The notes beneath the pieces were generated by a model. That model saw only the letters and a list, made by a program, of their open reading frames with translations. It did no database searches and was not told the DNA's origin. From contig NC_013743.1 of NCBI RefSeq assembly GCF_000025325.1, forward strand, positions 2,728,001 to 2,792,000: a DNA stretch of 64,000 bases, read 5' to 3'. The stretch is from Haloterrigena turkmenica DSM 5511. GTDB taxonomy: Archaea > Halobacteriota > Halobacteria > Halobacteriales > Natrialbaceae. The position numbers and the translations under genes are program-made. Of this stretch, positions 11,129 to 19,689 are shown piece by piece. Position 1 is the first letter of the stretch, and every line of letters starts with the position of its first letter.

Positions 11129-12160
11129 ATGGAACGAACGGGGACGATCCTCCGGGGTCACGAGTTCGAACCGGTCGAGGGACGCGTCGTGATCGGCGAC
11201 GACGGCCGGATCGAGGCGATCGAAGAGGCCGCCGTCGAGAGCGGGGACATCATCCTGCCGGCGTTCGTCAACGCCCACACGCACATCGGCGACTCGATCG
11301 CGAAGGAAGCGGGCGGCGGGCTCTCCCTCGAGGAACTCGTCGCGCCGCCGGACGGGCTGAAACACCGCTTGTTGCGACAGGCCTCTCAGGCGGAACTCGC
11401 CGCCGCAATGCGCCGCTCGCTGCAGTTCATGCAGGAATCGGGCACCGCGGCCTGCCTCGAGTTCCGCGAGGGCGGTGTCGAGGGCGTCGAGACGCTCGAG
11501 CGCGCGGTAGCGGGGCTCGAGATCGATCCGATCGCCTTCGCGCGCGGCTCGATCGACGCGATGCACGCGGGCGACGGCTTCGGCGCCAGCGGCGCCAACG
11601 ACGCCAATTTCGACGCCGAGCGCGAGGCGACCCGCGAGGCGGGCAAACCCTTCGGAATCCACGCCGGCGAGGTCGACGAGAGCGACATCGATCCCGCGCT
11701 GGACCTCGAGCCGGAGTTTCTGGTTCACATGGTTCACCCCGAACCGCACCACCTCGAGCGCGTCGCCGAGCAGGAGGTCCCGATTGTCGTCTGTCCGCGA
11801 TCGAACCTCGTGACCGACGTCGGGCTGTCGCCGTACGCGGAACTCAGCGAGCGGACGACGCTCGCGCTCGGCACGGACAACGTGATGCTCAACTCGCCGT
11901 CGATGTTCCGGGAGATGGAGTTCCTCGCCAAGCTGTCGGAACTGCCGGCCACCGAAATCCTTCGGATGGCCACGATCAACGGCGCCGAGATCGCCGACCT
12001 CGAGTACGGCCTCGTCGAACCGGGACGGGAGGCCCGACTGCTCGTCCTCGACGGCGACTCGCACAACCTCGCCGGCGCTCGCGACCCCGTCCGGGCCGTG
12101 GTCCGACGGGCCGGCGTCGACGACGTCCGTGAGGTCGTCCTCGGTTCCATGACCGTCTAA
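11129..12160 (+). CDS. Metal-dependent amidohydrolase (deaminase/chlorohydrolase-like)
   Basis: The 343-residue TIM-barrel amidohydrolase has the HxH pair in FVNAHTHIGD (His50, His52), further metal His residues in FGIHAGE and LVHMVHPEPHH, and the catalytic Asp in LGTDNVMLNSP. This set is typical of the cytosine/SAH/guanine deaminase-like branch. The natural substrate is not evident. The start at 11129 (MERTGTILRG) is preferred over the upstream ATG at 11063, whose extra 22 residues are Arg-rich and not family-like. It is flanked by the divergent katG and by a universal stress gene with its own promoter. Confidence 0.85.
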   Translation: MERTGTILRGHEFEPVEGRVVIGDDGRIEAIEEAAVESGDIILPAFVNAHTHIGDSIAKEAGGGLSLEELVAPPDGLKHRLLRQASQAELAAAMRRSLQFMQESGTAACLEFREGGVEGVETLERAVAGLEIDPIAFARGSIDAMHAGDGFGASGANDANFDAEREATREAGKPFGIHAGEVDESDIDPALDLEPEFLVHMVHPEPHHLERVAEQEVPIVVCPRSNLVTDVGLSPYAELSERTTLALGTDNVMLNSPSMFREMEFLAKLSELPATEILRMATINGAEIADLEYGLVEPGREARLLVLDGDSHNLAGARDPVRAVVRRAGVDDVREVVLGSMTV

Positions 12161-12255
12161 TCGCCGCTTCACGCGTCTCTCGTAGTTGCCTCCAGTTTTC
12201 GGGCATCGCTCCCGGCTATCAACTCGATCGACCGTCCGGCTGAACCACGACAACG

Positions 12256-12264
12256 CTATTATAG
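12256..12264 (+). promoter_or_regulatory. TATA-like box of the universal stress gene
   Basis: CTATTATAG lies 29-37 bases before the ATG at 12293, consistent with a leaderless or near-leaderless transcript. This supports the downstream start over the ATG at 12269. Confidence 0.5.
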
Positions 12265-12292
12265 TAGTGTGTTGTATGTTACCATAATCCGT

Positions 12293-12772
12293 ATGTACGA
12301 TTGCATCCTCGTTCCGACCGACGGCTCGCCGGAGGTGGAACACGCTCTCGAGTACGCGTTCGATCTGGCTCGGAGTCACGACGCCACGGTGCGAGCGATT
12401 TACGTCGTCGACGTCGCGGGCTACGGAAACCTCCCGATGGAAGCCGCACTGGAAGGGGTCGGCAGCGCCCTCCGCGAGGACGGAGAGCGAGCGGTCGGTC
12501 GAGTCGAGGAACTCGCGCCGGAGGATATCGACGTCGAGACGACGGTGCTCGAGGGCTCTCCGAGCCGCGTCATCGTCAATCAGGCTCAGCCGGAGGAGTG
12601 CGACCTCGTCGTCATGGGAACGCACGGCCGGGCCGGCATCGACCGACTCCTGCTCGGCAGCGTCACCGAACGCGTCGTTCGCCGCGCGCCGGTACCGGTG
12701 CTGGCGGTCCACGTCGACCCGACCGACGACGAGGGGACTCGTCGGGATCGAAAACGCGTCGCCGTCGAGTAA
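12293..12772 (+). CDS. Universal stress protein (UspA family)
   Basis: This is a 159-residue single Usp domain. The first strand is MYDCILVPTDGSPEVEHAL, and the C-terminal ATP-binding signature GTHGRAGIDRLLLGSVTE matches the G-2x-G-9x-G-S/T pattern, so it is probably an ATP-binding member. The C-terminal tail is highly charged. The gene faces birA, with only 11 bases between their ends. The physiological role is not defined. Confidence 0.9.
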   Translation: MYDCILVPTDGSPEVEHALEYAFDLARSHDATVRAIYVVDVAGYGNLPMEAALEGVGSALREDGERAVGRVEELAPEDIDVETTVLEGSPSRVIVNQAQPEECDLVVMGTHGRAGIDRLLLGSVTERVVRRAPVPVLAVHVDPTDDEGTRRDRKRVAVE

Positions 12773-12783
12773 ATCGACCGTTC

Positions 12784-13722
12784 TCAGACCGGCCGCAAGT
12801 GTTCGCAGTCGCCCGCCGAGACTGTCTCCTGCCCGTCGTCCGTCTCGATCACGAGCGCTCCCGAGTCGGTGATATCGACCGCCTCGCCGACGACCTCGCC
12901 CGCGGGCCGGTCGACCCTGACGCGCTGGCCCAGCGTCAGCGCCAGATCCCGCCACGCCGGTATGACGGTCTCGAGATCGTTCCGGTAGTCGTCGAACTCC
13001 TCGAGCAACCGCTGGACGAACAGGCGTCGGTCGACGTCGCCCGCCTCGTCGCGGATACTCGTCGCCCCCTCCGGCAGCGCGTCGACGTCTATGTTGGCGT
13101 TGACACCGATACCGGGGATGATCCAGTCGACCCGATCCGTCTCGCCTTCCATCTCGGTGAGGATACCCGCGAGCTTCCGGTAGTCGCCGTCGTCACCCAC
13201 CGGGACGACCACGTCGTTCGGCCACTTGATCCGGGCGTCGACGCCGGCCTCGCGGGCCGCTCGAGCGATCGCGACCGCGGCCGCGAGCGTGTACAGCGGC
13301 GCTTGCGCGGGCGTGATCGTTGGCCGCGAGACGATGCTCACCCAGACGCCGCCCGAGGGTGACGACCACTCGCGATCGAGTCGGCCGCGGCTACCAGTCT
13401 GTTCGTCGGCTAACACGGCCACATCCGCCGCTCCGTTGGCGGCGAGTTCGCGCGCGCGATTGTTGGTGCTCCCGATCGTCTCGTGGTAGTCGACCGAAAA
13501 CGGCGCCTCGAGGCCGAACTCGACGGCCGGCCCGGTGTACGCCTCGACGGCGACCAGTTCGTAGCCGGTCGGTCCGCTCTCGATCTCGAAGCCGGCGTCG
13601 CGGAGGCCGTCGATCTGTTTCCAGACGGCCGCCCGCGAGACGTCCAGCGACTCGGCCAGCTCTGGCCCCGAGACCGGCCCGTCGGACAGCGCCTCGAGGA
13701 TCGCCCGTCGCGTCTCGTTCAT
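12784..13722 (-). CDS. birA: Biotin--[acetyl-CoA-carboxylase] ligase with HTH domain
   Basis: The 312-residue BirA has an N-terminal winged helix (residues 1-60, ESLDVSRAAVWKQIDGLR), the biotinyl-AMP loop TGSRGRLDREWSSPSGGVW, the lysine-bearing KWPNDVVV, and the small C-terminal SH3-like domain. It activates biotin and attaches it to biotin-carrier subunits. The HTH suggests that it also works as a repressor of biotin genes, as in bifunctional bacterial BirA, but none lie nearby. The ATG at 13722 gives MNETRRAILEALS; upstream in-frame sequence is Arg-rich and not coding-like. Confidence 0.93.
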   Translation of the reverse strand: MNETRRAILEALSDGPVSGPELAESLDVSRAAVWKQIDGLRDAGFEIESGPTGYELVAVEAYTGPAVEFGLEAPFSVDYHETIGSTNNRARELAANGAADVAVLADEQTGSRGRLDREWSSPSGGVWVSIVSRPTITPAQAPLYTLAAAVAIARAAREAGVDARIKWPNDVVVPVGDDGDYRKLAGILTEMEGETDRVDWIIPGIGVNANIDVDALPEGATSIRDEAGDVDRRLFVQRLLEEFDDYRNDLETVIPAWRDLALTLGQRVRVDRPAGEVVGEAVDITDSGALVIETDDGQETVSAGDCEHLRPV

Positions 13723-13864
13723 GGACGCGAGAGGGGCGCGCTCGCACTTCAATCGGCGGGGTCGTCGCCGAACGCCGCGACTGTTCGATCTACTGGTCCA
13801 TCCGTAGGCTTTTATCGGCGGTTCACGAAGCTCCGAACGAGCGTGTAATACGCTACCATAACCC

Positions 13865-14035
13865 ATGAAACTCGGACGTCGCTGCACCACCTGTGAACGC
13901 CGAATCGAGGAGCACGAACTCGTGCGCTGCGAGACGTGCGGTCAGGAGGTCCACGAGCCGTGCGAGGACTACCGAACGAGTTTCGAGTGCAGTCGCTGCG
14001 CGGACGAGCCGGCGATCGGCGCGATGGAGTTCTGA
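13865..14035 (+). CDS. Tiny RING/PHD-like zinc protein
   Basis: This is a 56-residue protein, MKLGRRCTTCERRIEEHELV at its start, followed by CETC, then H and C in EVHEPCEDY, and finally CSRC. The Cys/His order C2-C2-HC-C2 suggests two bound zinc ions in a cross-braced RING/PHD-like or treble-clef arrangement. It is divergent from birA, and a TATA-like stretch (TGTAATACG) lies about 20 bases before the ATG. Eukaryote-like RING domains are rare in archaea, so similarity to a ubiquitin ligase should not be assumed. The function is unknown. Confidence 0.7.
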   Translation: MKLGRRCTTCERRIEEHELVRCETCGQEVHEPCEDYRTSFECSRCADEPAIGAMEF

Positions 14036-14270
14036 CCGCTATTTTTCGGTCCCCGACGGCTACTGCAACCCTGACGGGCACCGAGACCTCTACGTATTCC
14101 GCGGCGACCGGCCGGATCGTTTCGGTTCCGGCCTCGCGAACGGCGTCCCGATCCGAAGTGGAGTGAAACGACGTTCCACGGATCTCGAGGCCGACGGTCG
14201 TCAGGTCGCCGGTGAGCGAGACGGCGCGCACTCTCGAATACGGCGCCGACGGACGAAAGAAGCCCCTGCT

Positions 14271-15026
14271 ATGGACTGCGAAAGCGAACAGTGCCGAGCC
14301 CGCGAACGTCGACAGGAGATGAGCGGAAGCCGGAGCGAGAAATCCGTCGTCGAAGTCGAGTTCCGCGTCGACGATCCGTCGTATCCGTTCGTCGACGCCT
14401 CGGAGACGGCAGGCTGCCTGCTCGACCTCGAAGTGCTCTTTCCCCATTCGGACGGCGGGTTCGTCGAGTACTTTACCGTCGAAGGCGTCCCGCCGGAGCG
14501 GATTCCCGAATCGATCGATGACGCCGCGGACGTCGACGCGGACCCCGTCGCCCGCCACGCCGACGGCGGGCGACTGCGGTTCCACGTCCGCGGCGACTGC
14601 GTCGCGAAGACGGTCGTCGATTTCGGGGCGATTCCCCGGACCGTCGAGGCCGCCGGCGGAGAGGGGCGGCTCGTCGCGGAGGTCTCGTCGCGAGCCGACG
14701 CCGTCAAACTCGTCGACCGAGTCCAGCGGGAGCATCCGACGGTGACCGCCACCGACTGTCGCGACCGGCGTCGATCGACGCCGCTCTTCACGCGCTACGA
14801 CCTCTCGCAGACTCTCATCGACGCGCTGACGGACAGACAGCGGGAAGTGTTCCTGACGGCCTATATGAACGGGTTCTACGACTGGCCGCGAAAGCACGAG
14901 GCCAGCGAACTCGCCGCCAAACTGGGAATCGCGCCGGCCACCTTCTCACAGCACCTCCGAACCGCAGAAGGGAAGATCTTCAGCTCGCTCCTCGATACCG
15001 ACGACGAGCGCGTGTTCGTCGAGTGA
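14271..15026 (+). CDS. Bat-type HTH_10 transcriptional regulator
   Basis: The 251-residue protein has a sensor-like N-terminal half without a recognised PAS or GAF domain and a C-terminal HTH_10 (bacterio-opsin activator) domain, LTDRQREVFLTAYMNGFYDW followed by ASELAAKLGIAPATFSQHLR. The motif pattern is the same as in the other HTH_10 proteins of this window. The start is uncertain: ATG at 14271 (MDCESEQC) or ATG at 14319 (MSGSRSEKS), the latter matching family members that begin directly with the beta-rich sensor. Target genes are unknown. Confidence 0.85.
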   Translation: MDCESEQCRARERRQEMSGSRSEKSVVEVEFRVDDPSYPFVDASETAGCLLDLEVLFPHSDGGFVEYFTVEGVPPERIPESIDDAADVDADPVARHADGGRLRFHVRGDCVAKTVVDFGAIPRTVEAAGGEGRLVAEVSSRADAVKLVDRVQREHPTVTATDCRDRRRSTPLFTRYDLSQTLIDALTDRQREVFLTAYMNGFYDWPRKHEASELAAKLGIAPATFSQHLRTAEGKIFSSLLDTDDERVFVE

Positions 15027-15053
15027 GTCGAAGTGCGGACGACCCGACCCTGT

Positions 15054-16049
15054 TTACTCTCGAAGCTCGTGGAGCTTCTCGCGACCCGGCGCGATCAGTT
15101 CGTCGAGGTAGCTCGCCAGCGTCCCCTTCGCGTCGGCGGGGTGGAGTTCCCCGGACTCGAGGTCCGCGGCCAGCGACTTGTAGGCCTCGTAGGTCAGATC
15201 CCCGCCGTACTTCTCGGGGCGTTCGACGACGATCTCGTCGAACCGCGGGAAGACGTGGTACTCGAACAGTTCGAGGACGGGGTTCTCGCGCTCGTTGCCG
15301 TCGTCGTCCGGCTCCGGATCGCGGGTCGGCGGGCAGTACGCCGAGTTGACCTTCTCCTCGAGGTCCTCCGTGGAGTCCTCCATCGAGATGGTGATCCCCT
15401 CGCTCGAGGACATCTTCCCCTCGCCGCTGGTGAGATCGGCGACGATGGGGGTGTGGAGGGCGGGCCGAACCTCGTAGTCGACCTCGGGCAGCTTCTCGCG
15501 GGCGAGCATGTGGACCTTGCGCTGGTCGAGCCCGCCGACGGCCAGATCGAGATCGAGGTACTCGATGTCGAGCGTCTGCATCAGCGGGTAGACGAGGTGG
15601 CTCACCTTCGCCGTCTCGTCGCCCTGAATCTCTGCCATCGCACGCTGGGCCCGGTTCATCGTCGTCGAGAGCTCGAGTTCGTGGAGGTCGAGCGTGTACT
15701 CCTCGTCGAGCTGGAACTCGGAGCCGTAGACGAACTCGGTCGACTCCTCGTCGAGTCCGTACGCGATGAACTGGGCTTTCATTCGCTCGGCGGTCTCGCG
15801 GATCTCCTCGAAGGTCCCCTTCCCGTTGAGGTAGGCGTGGACGTCGGCCAGCAGAACGACGACCTCCATACCGGCCTCCTGGAGATCGATGAGCTTGTTC
15901 GCCGTCAGCAGGTGGCCGAGATGGAGCACGCCGGAGGGCTCGTAGCCGACGTAGGCGCGCTTGCCGTCGGGATCGTCGGCGAGTTCGCGCACCTCCTCGT
16001 CGGTGACGACCTCCTCGGCGTTCCGGGTGATCAGGTCGTAGGTATCCAT
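15054..16049 (-). CDS. tyrS: Tyrosine--tRNA ligase
   Basis: This 331-residue class I synthetase is of the archaeal/eukaryal TyrRS type. HIGH is HLGH in YEPSGVLHLGHLLT, and KMSKS is KMSSS in GEGKMSSSEG. The tyrosine pocket includes YVGYEPSG and the QTLDIEYLDLDLAVGGLDQR region. The short C-terminus without an S4 domain fits archaeal TyrRS. A TATA-like GCATAAATC lies upstream on the minus strand at about 16075-16083. It faces the Bat-type regulator, with 27 bases between the stops. Confidence 0.96.
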   Translation of the reverse strand: MDTYDLITRNAEEVVTDEEVRELADDPDGKRAYVGYEPSGVLHLGHLLTANKLIDLQEAGMEVVVLLADVHAYLNGKGTFEEIRETAERMKAQFIAYGLDEESTEFVYGSEFQLDEEYTLDLHELELSTTMNRAQRAMAEIQGDETAKVSHLVYPLMQTLDIEYLDLDLAVGGLDQRKVHMLAREKLPEVDYEVRPALHTPIVADLTSGEGKMSSSEGITISMEDSTEDLEEKVNSAYCPPTRDPEPDDDGNERENPVLELFEYHVFPRFDEIVVERPEKYGGDLTYEAYKSLAADLESGELHPADAKGTLASYLDELIAPGREKLHELRE

Positions 16050-16232
16050 TGCTGTCTGAGTGGAATCAGCGGACGGATTTATGCTTTCTTGAACGGTGGT
16101 AGTATACCGGACGATCTCAAGGCGGTGTCAGGACCGTCTCGATCCGATTCGACCGTTCCGCGAGCGTCGACTCTCCGCTCACTCGAACTCGTCGCTCCGA
16201 GGACGACCGCGGTCGCCGGCAGGAGACGGCGA

Positions 16233-16520
16233 CTACTCCGACGGGTCCCGAATCACGACGGTGCCGTCCTGTCGAACGGTGATTCGGTATCCCTGGTAGG
16301 AAAACTCGAGTTCCGCGTCGGCGTCGGCTTCGGGCGGCGACTCGAAGAGGTCGGCGACCAGATCGTCGGCCCGATCGTAGATCGGTGCGAGCTCCATCGC
16401 GTCGGTTCCCTCGACGTCGGCGACGATCTCGACGAGCCCGATCGCCGGGGCGTCTCGCGAGGTGTCGAGGGTTCGGCGCGTAACGACGTCGTCGTCGAAC
16501 GGATCGGTCGGCCCGGGCAT
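16233..16520 (-). CDS. HalOD1 output-domain protein
   Basis: The 95-residue protein consists of one HalOD1-like (haloarchaeal output domain 1) module: TSRDAPAIGLVEIVADVEGT, then the PIYDRADDLVADLF helix region, and the closing beta hairpin YQGYRITVRQDGTVVIRD. HalOD1 usually follows receiver or sensor domains, but here it stands alone. It is divergent from the gene at 16637. The ATG at 16520 gives MPGPTDPFDD. Confidence 0.75.
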   Translation of the reverse strand: MPGPTDPFDDDVVTRRTLDTSRDAPAIGLVEIVADVEGTDAMELAPIYDRADDLVADLFESPPEADADAELEFSYQGYRITVRQDGTVVIRDPSE

Positions 16521-16636
16521 CGGTCCTACCGTTGACGAGAACCCCCCTAATCGTTTTACCGGCTGTGGCAGGCCCGACCGCGAACGCTGCCGTCCCGAAT
16601 ACACTTCCCGCTGGCTCGCGTACTCCGCCCGATCAC

Positions 16637-17293
16637 ATGACGTACAGAGAGGACGCCGTCAACGCTGTGCGCCGGAGTCTCTTGCCGCAGCTCCACTACC
16701 TGTTCGCGGGGACGTTCGGCGGTTACGCCATCAGCCACACCACGGCCGACGAGTACGTACTGACGGCCCACTGTTCGGAGGCTCGCCTCGAGTCGATCCT
16801 CGACGAACTGGGCTTCTCGCGAAACCCTATCGCGTCGCTGAAGGTCCGATTCGACGGCAACACCTCCGAAGGATCGTGGGTCTGGCGACCGTCACCGCTG
16901 GCCGACGAGCAACTCCACGTCGTGCTCCACGCGCTCGAGGACGCCGAGAAGGTCGACGTCTACGCCCACTGGGAGTGTTCGTGGATCCGCCACCCCTACA
17001 AACACTACGTCGCGCGGGGCTACGACGCCGAGATGGGCGTCGCGATGGCGCGGAAGTGGCTCGTCGACTACGAACAGCGGTGTCTCAACGGCTCCGACGG
17101 GATCGAGTACGAGATCGACGACTCGCTGTCGCGGGCGGCCAGCGAGTACCTCTCGCTGTCGTACTATCGCGTCGAGGAACGCATCGCCGAACTGAAATCG
17201 CGACTTCCCGGCATCGACGCCGAACGGAGTTACGTTATCGACCGCGAAGACGCGCGCGATGCCGTCTCACCGGCGATCACGGACAAATTCTGA
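16637..17293 (+). CDS. Conserved haloarchaeal protein of unknown function
   Basis: The 218-residue protein starts MTYREDAVNAVRRSLLPQLH. It is soluble, rich in Trp, Tyr and His (WECSWIRHPYKHYVARGYD), and has no motif I recognise. The frame extends upstream to 16532, but those residues are not acidic and overlap the divergent HalOD1 promoter, so ATG 16637 is chosen. Codon use is as in the neighbours. It ends 8 bases before the end of the facing CoA-pathway gene. Confidence 0.75.
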   Translation: MTYREDAVNAVRRSLLPQLHYLFAGTFGGYAISHTTADEYVLTAHCSEARLESILDELGFSRNPIASLKVRFDGNTSEGSWVWRPSPLADEQLHVVLHALEDAEKVDVYAHWECSWIRHPYKHYVARGYDAEMGVAMARKWLVDYEQRCLNGSDGIEYEIDDSLSRAASEYLSLSYYRVEERIAELKSRLPGIDAERSYVIDREDARDAVSPAITDKF

Positions 17294-17300
17294 GCTACCC

Positions 17301-18080
17301 TCACAGCTCGCCCGACCGAATCCGTTCCTCGGCCTCCTCGAGGGCCGCCTCGCGGTCGAATTCCTCGACGATCGCCTCGAGTTCCGACTCGTCGGCGTCG
17401 GCCAGCTCCCGGGCGTGTGCGGTCACGTTCGGCACGGCGCGGATGATGTTGTCGACGATCGGCACGTCGGCGACCTGAGGCGACCGCGAGAGCGGGTTGA
17501 GGTCGATCACGATCTCGGTCTTGGCCATCTCGTCTAACGCCTCGGCGCGGTCGCCGTCCTCTAAGGGGACGAGCACGACGTCGGCCGCGTAGATGCCGTC
17601 CTCGTCGACCTTCGCGCGCTGGTGGTCCAGATTGGGAATGCGCGCGTCGGCCTCGAGGCCCTTGACGTCCGCGGCGCCGTGCTCGCGGAGGTGGTCGGCG
17701 ATCGCCTCGATTCGCTCGGGGGTGCGGTTGAAGAGGTTGACCTCGAGGTCGGCGCCGGTGGCCTCGGCCAACTCGACCATCTCGCCGGGGACGAGCGCGG
17801 CGACGTTGCCGTTGATCGAGAGCACGGGCCGCTCGGCGAGCAGCAAGTGCGCGGCGGCCGCCCGCTCGGCCTCGTCGGCGCTGGGGATCGTCTCCTCGCC
17901 GAGCAGGTAGTCGAAGGCGCTCCCCCGGCCCTCGGCGTGCATCCCCTGCAGGTGCGTGATTCCCTTCTCGACGCCCTTCTCGATCCGGTGGCGGGTGAGC
18001 AGGTCCTGGTATCTCGGGTGGTCCTCCGGAATCTCCTTCTCGTGCTCGACGTCGGCGGAGACGGTGTCGTAATCGGTCAC
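17301..18080 (-). CDS. 4-phosphopantoate--beta-alanine ligase
   Basis: This 259-residue archaeal phosphopantothenate synthetase (PPS, formerly DUF137) joins 4-phosphopantoate and beta-alanine with ATP. It replaces bacterial pantothenate synthetase and kinase in the archaeal CoA pathway. The family start is visible in RYQDLLTRHRIEKGVEKG followed by GMHAEGRGSAFDYLLGE, and the nucleotide part includes INGNVAALVPGEM. The start is GTG at 18080, with the TATA-like TTTTTTATC 22-30 bases upstream. Its pathway partner, pantoate kinase, is at 23697 on the same strand. Confidence 0.92.
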   Translation of the reverse strand: MTDYDTVSADVEHEKEIPEDHPRYQDLLTRHRIEKGVEKGITHLQGMHAEGRGSAFDYLLGEETIPSADEAERAAAAHLLLAERPVLSINGNVAALVPGEMVELAEATGADLEVNLFNRTPERIEAIADHLREHGAADVKGLEADARIPNLDHQRAKVDEDGIYAADVVLVPLEDGDRAEALDEMAKTEIVIDLNPLSRSPQVADVPIVDNIIRAVPNVTAHARELADADESELEAIVEEFDREAALEEAEERIRSGEL

Positions 18081-18277
18081 GATCGATCACTGGATTCGAT
18101 CGATAAAAAACGGCCCGATCCGGCGACTGCCCGCGGCCCCGTCGAACGGTGCCGGTCCGATCGCACTCGCGAGGATCCCGTCCAGACCGGGCGAATCGAT
18201 CCTGCTACGATCCCAACTCAGAAAGCCCCGATAGGTTTCGCGTAAAGCTACTCACTCGAGGCGAGGCATCTCCACGT

Positions 18278-18973
18278 ATGGCTACGGACCGACGAGACCG
18301 AACCCCGACAGCCGATCCCCCCGCCACGGACGACGAGCACGCCGCCCACCTCGAGCGCAGCCGGCGGGTCTGGGACCGCTGGAGCGACTGGTACGGGACG
18401 AGCGAGTCGGACTTCGAACCGATTCGCGAGGCGGCCATCGATCGACTCGACCTGCAACGGGGCGACCGCGTGCTCGAGATCGGTTGCGGCCCCGGCGTCA
18501 ACTTCGAGCGGGTGCGACGCGACATCGGCGCGGAGGGCGAACTCGTCGCCGTCGACTACAGCCCCGGCATGCTCGAGAACGCGCGGGCGCGAATCGAGGC
18601 GCACGGCTGGGAGAACGTCCGGGTGCTCCGGGCCGACGCGACGACCGTCGAGTTCGACGACCCCTTCGACGTGGCGCTCGCGACGCTCTCCCTCTCCGTC
18701 ATGCCCGATATCCGCCGCGCCGCGGAGACCGTTTACCGATCCCTCGTCCCGGGCGGACGCATCGCGGTCGTCGACATCCGGTCGTTTCCGAGCGGCCCCG
18801 CTCGAGTCCTGAATCCCCTCGTCCGACGGTTCCTCCGCTGGTACGCGAACTGGAATCCGGACGGCGGCGTCGTGGACGCGCTCGCGACGGTCTTCGACGA
18901 GTGCGAGGTCGTCGACACCCACATGGCCGGCACTTCATACACCGTCGTCTGCGAGAAGCGCGACGCCGGATGA
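18278..18973 (+). CDS. Class I SAM-dependent methyltransferase
   Basis: This is a 231-residue Rossmann methyltransferase. Motif I is VLEIGCGPGVNFERV near residue 66, an acidic residue at the end of beta 2 sits in VAVDYSPGMLENAR, and motif II-like ADATTVEF follows. It resembles UbiE/MenG-like and phospholipid N-methyltransferases, but the substrate is unknown. The first 25 residues are a charged leader. ATG at 18278 (MATDRRDRTP) is used; upstream residues look non-coding. It is divergent from the CoA ligase gene, with about 200 bases between the starts. Confidence 0.85.
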   Translation: MATDRRDRTPTADPPATDDEHAAHLERSRRVWDRWSDWYGTSESDFEPIREAAIDRLDLQRGDRVLEIGCGPGVNFERVRRDIGAEGELVAVDYSPGMLENARARIEAHGWENVRVLRADATTVEFDDPFDVALATLSLSVMPDIRRAAETVYRSLVPGGRIAVVDIRSFPSGPARVLNPLVRRFLRWYANWNPDGGVVDALATVFDECEVVDTHMAGTSYTVVCEKRDAG

Positions 18974-19186
18974 TAAGACGCTGAACGGCGGATTACACGG
19001 AAAATTTCCAAACGCTTCTGCGCCGTACGGAGTGTCAAGTCATCGATAATAGGTTTTGGATACGGGAACGTCAGTAGGTGAGCGTGGCACCGCAGTACAG
19101 GGAGAAAGAGTGTCTACTTGGGAGAATTTCAACGGCCAGCACTGGAAGGCATTCTGCTATTCCCAGTTCGCAGATAAGAATCACCC

Positions 19187-19675
19187 ATGCGATTCAGACG
19201 ATCGGCTGAAGAAACCGAGGACGAATCGAACGGTTGGATGGCTAAAACGAGAGGGAGGTCGAAGGAATCCACGACGGACGACTCCGGAAGCCTGGTAGAG
19301 CGAGTACGAGGGAGGTCGAAGGAATCCACGACGGACGACTCCGGAAGCCTGGTAGAGCGAGTACGAGGGAGGTCGAAGGAATCCACGACGGACGATTCCG
19401 GGAGTCTGGTAGAGCGAGTACGAGGGAGCTCGAAGGAATCCACGACGGACGATTCCGGGAGTCTGGTGGATCGAGTACGAGGGAGTTCAGCGGAACCGAC
19501 GGCGGACGACTCGGGGAGCTGGTTCGATCGGGCGAGAGCGAAGTACGGACTCGGTACGCTACTCGTTGCCGCCGGAGTCGTCCTCTTTCTCTTCCCGGAA
19601 CCGGTTACCTCGACCGCAGGTCTCGTACTGATCGGGGCGGGAGTCCTAATCTGGCTCGCCGGTCGGTTCCAGTAG
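19187..19675 (+). CDS. Small membrane protein with 19-residue tandem repeats
   Basis: The 162-residue protein has a short N-terminus, five 19-residue repeats of the pattern RSKESTTDDSGSLVERVRG, and a C-terminal hydrophobic hairpin (about 120-160: two helices, GTLLVAAGVVLFLF and TAGLVLIGAGVLIWLAG, split by a PEP turn). Each repeat has a disordered STTDDSGS half and an amphipathic LVERVRG half. The protein probably hangs a repetitive soluble arm on the membrane. The repeat number is likely to vary between strains. I do not recognise a family. The downstream HTH_10 gene is broken. Confidence 0.65.
   Translation: MRFRRSAEETEDESNGWMAKTRGRSKESTTDDSGSLVERVRGRSKESTTDDSGSLVERVRGRSKESTTDDSGSLVERVRGSSKESTTDDSGSLVDRVRGSSAEPTADDSGSWFDRARAKYGLGTLLVAAGVVLFLFPEPVTSTAGLVLIGAGVLIWLAGRFQ
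19254..19538 (+). repeat. 57-bp in-frame tandem repeat, five copies
   Basis: Copies begin at 19254, 19311, 19368, 19425 and 19482, exactly 57 bases apart. Copies 1 and 2 are identical, copy 3 differs from them at 3 bases, copy 4 at about 3 more, and copy 5 is diverged. This gradient suggests recent duplication at the 5' side. The unit starts GGAGGTCGAAGGAATCCACG. Confidence 0.95.
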
Positions 19676-19689
19676 ACGAGCCAGCCGAC

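Noticed and set aside
12279..13864. Similar words TACCATAATCC and TACCATAACCC before two start codons
   Set aside because: Only two sites with an 11-base partial match and slightly different spacing to the ATG; not enough to claim a shared regulator.
19254..19538. CRISPR-like array
   Set aside because: The 57-bp units are contiguous and in frame within a gene, with no unique spacers and no cas genes.
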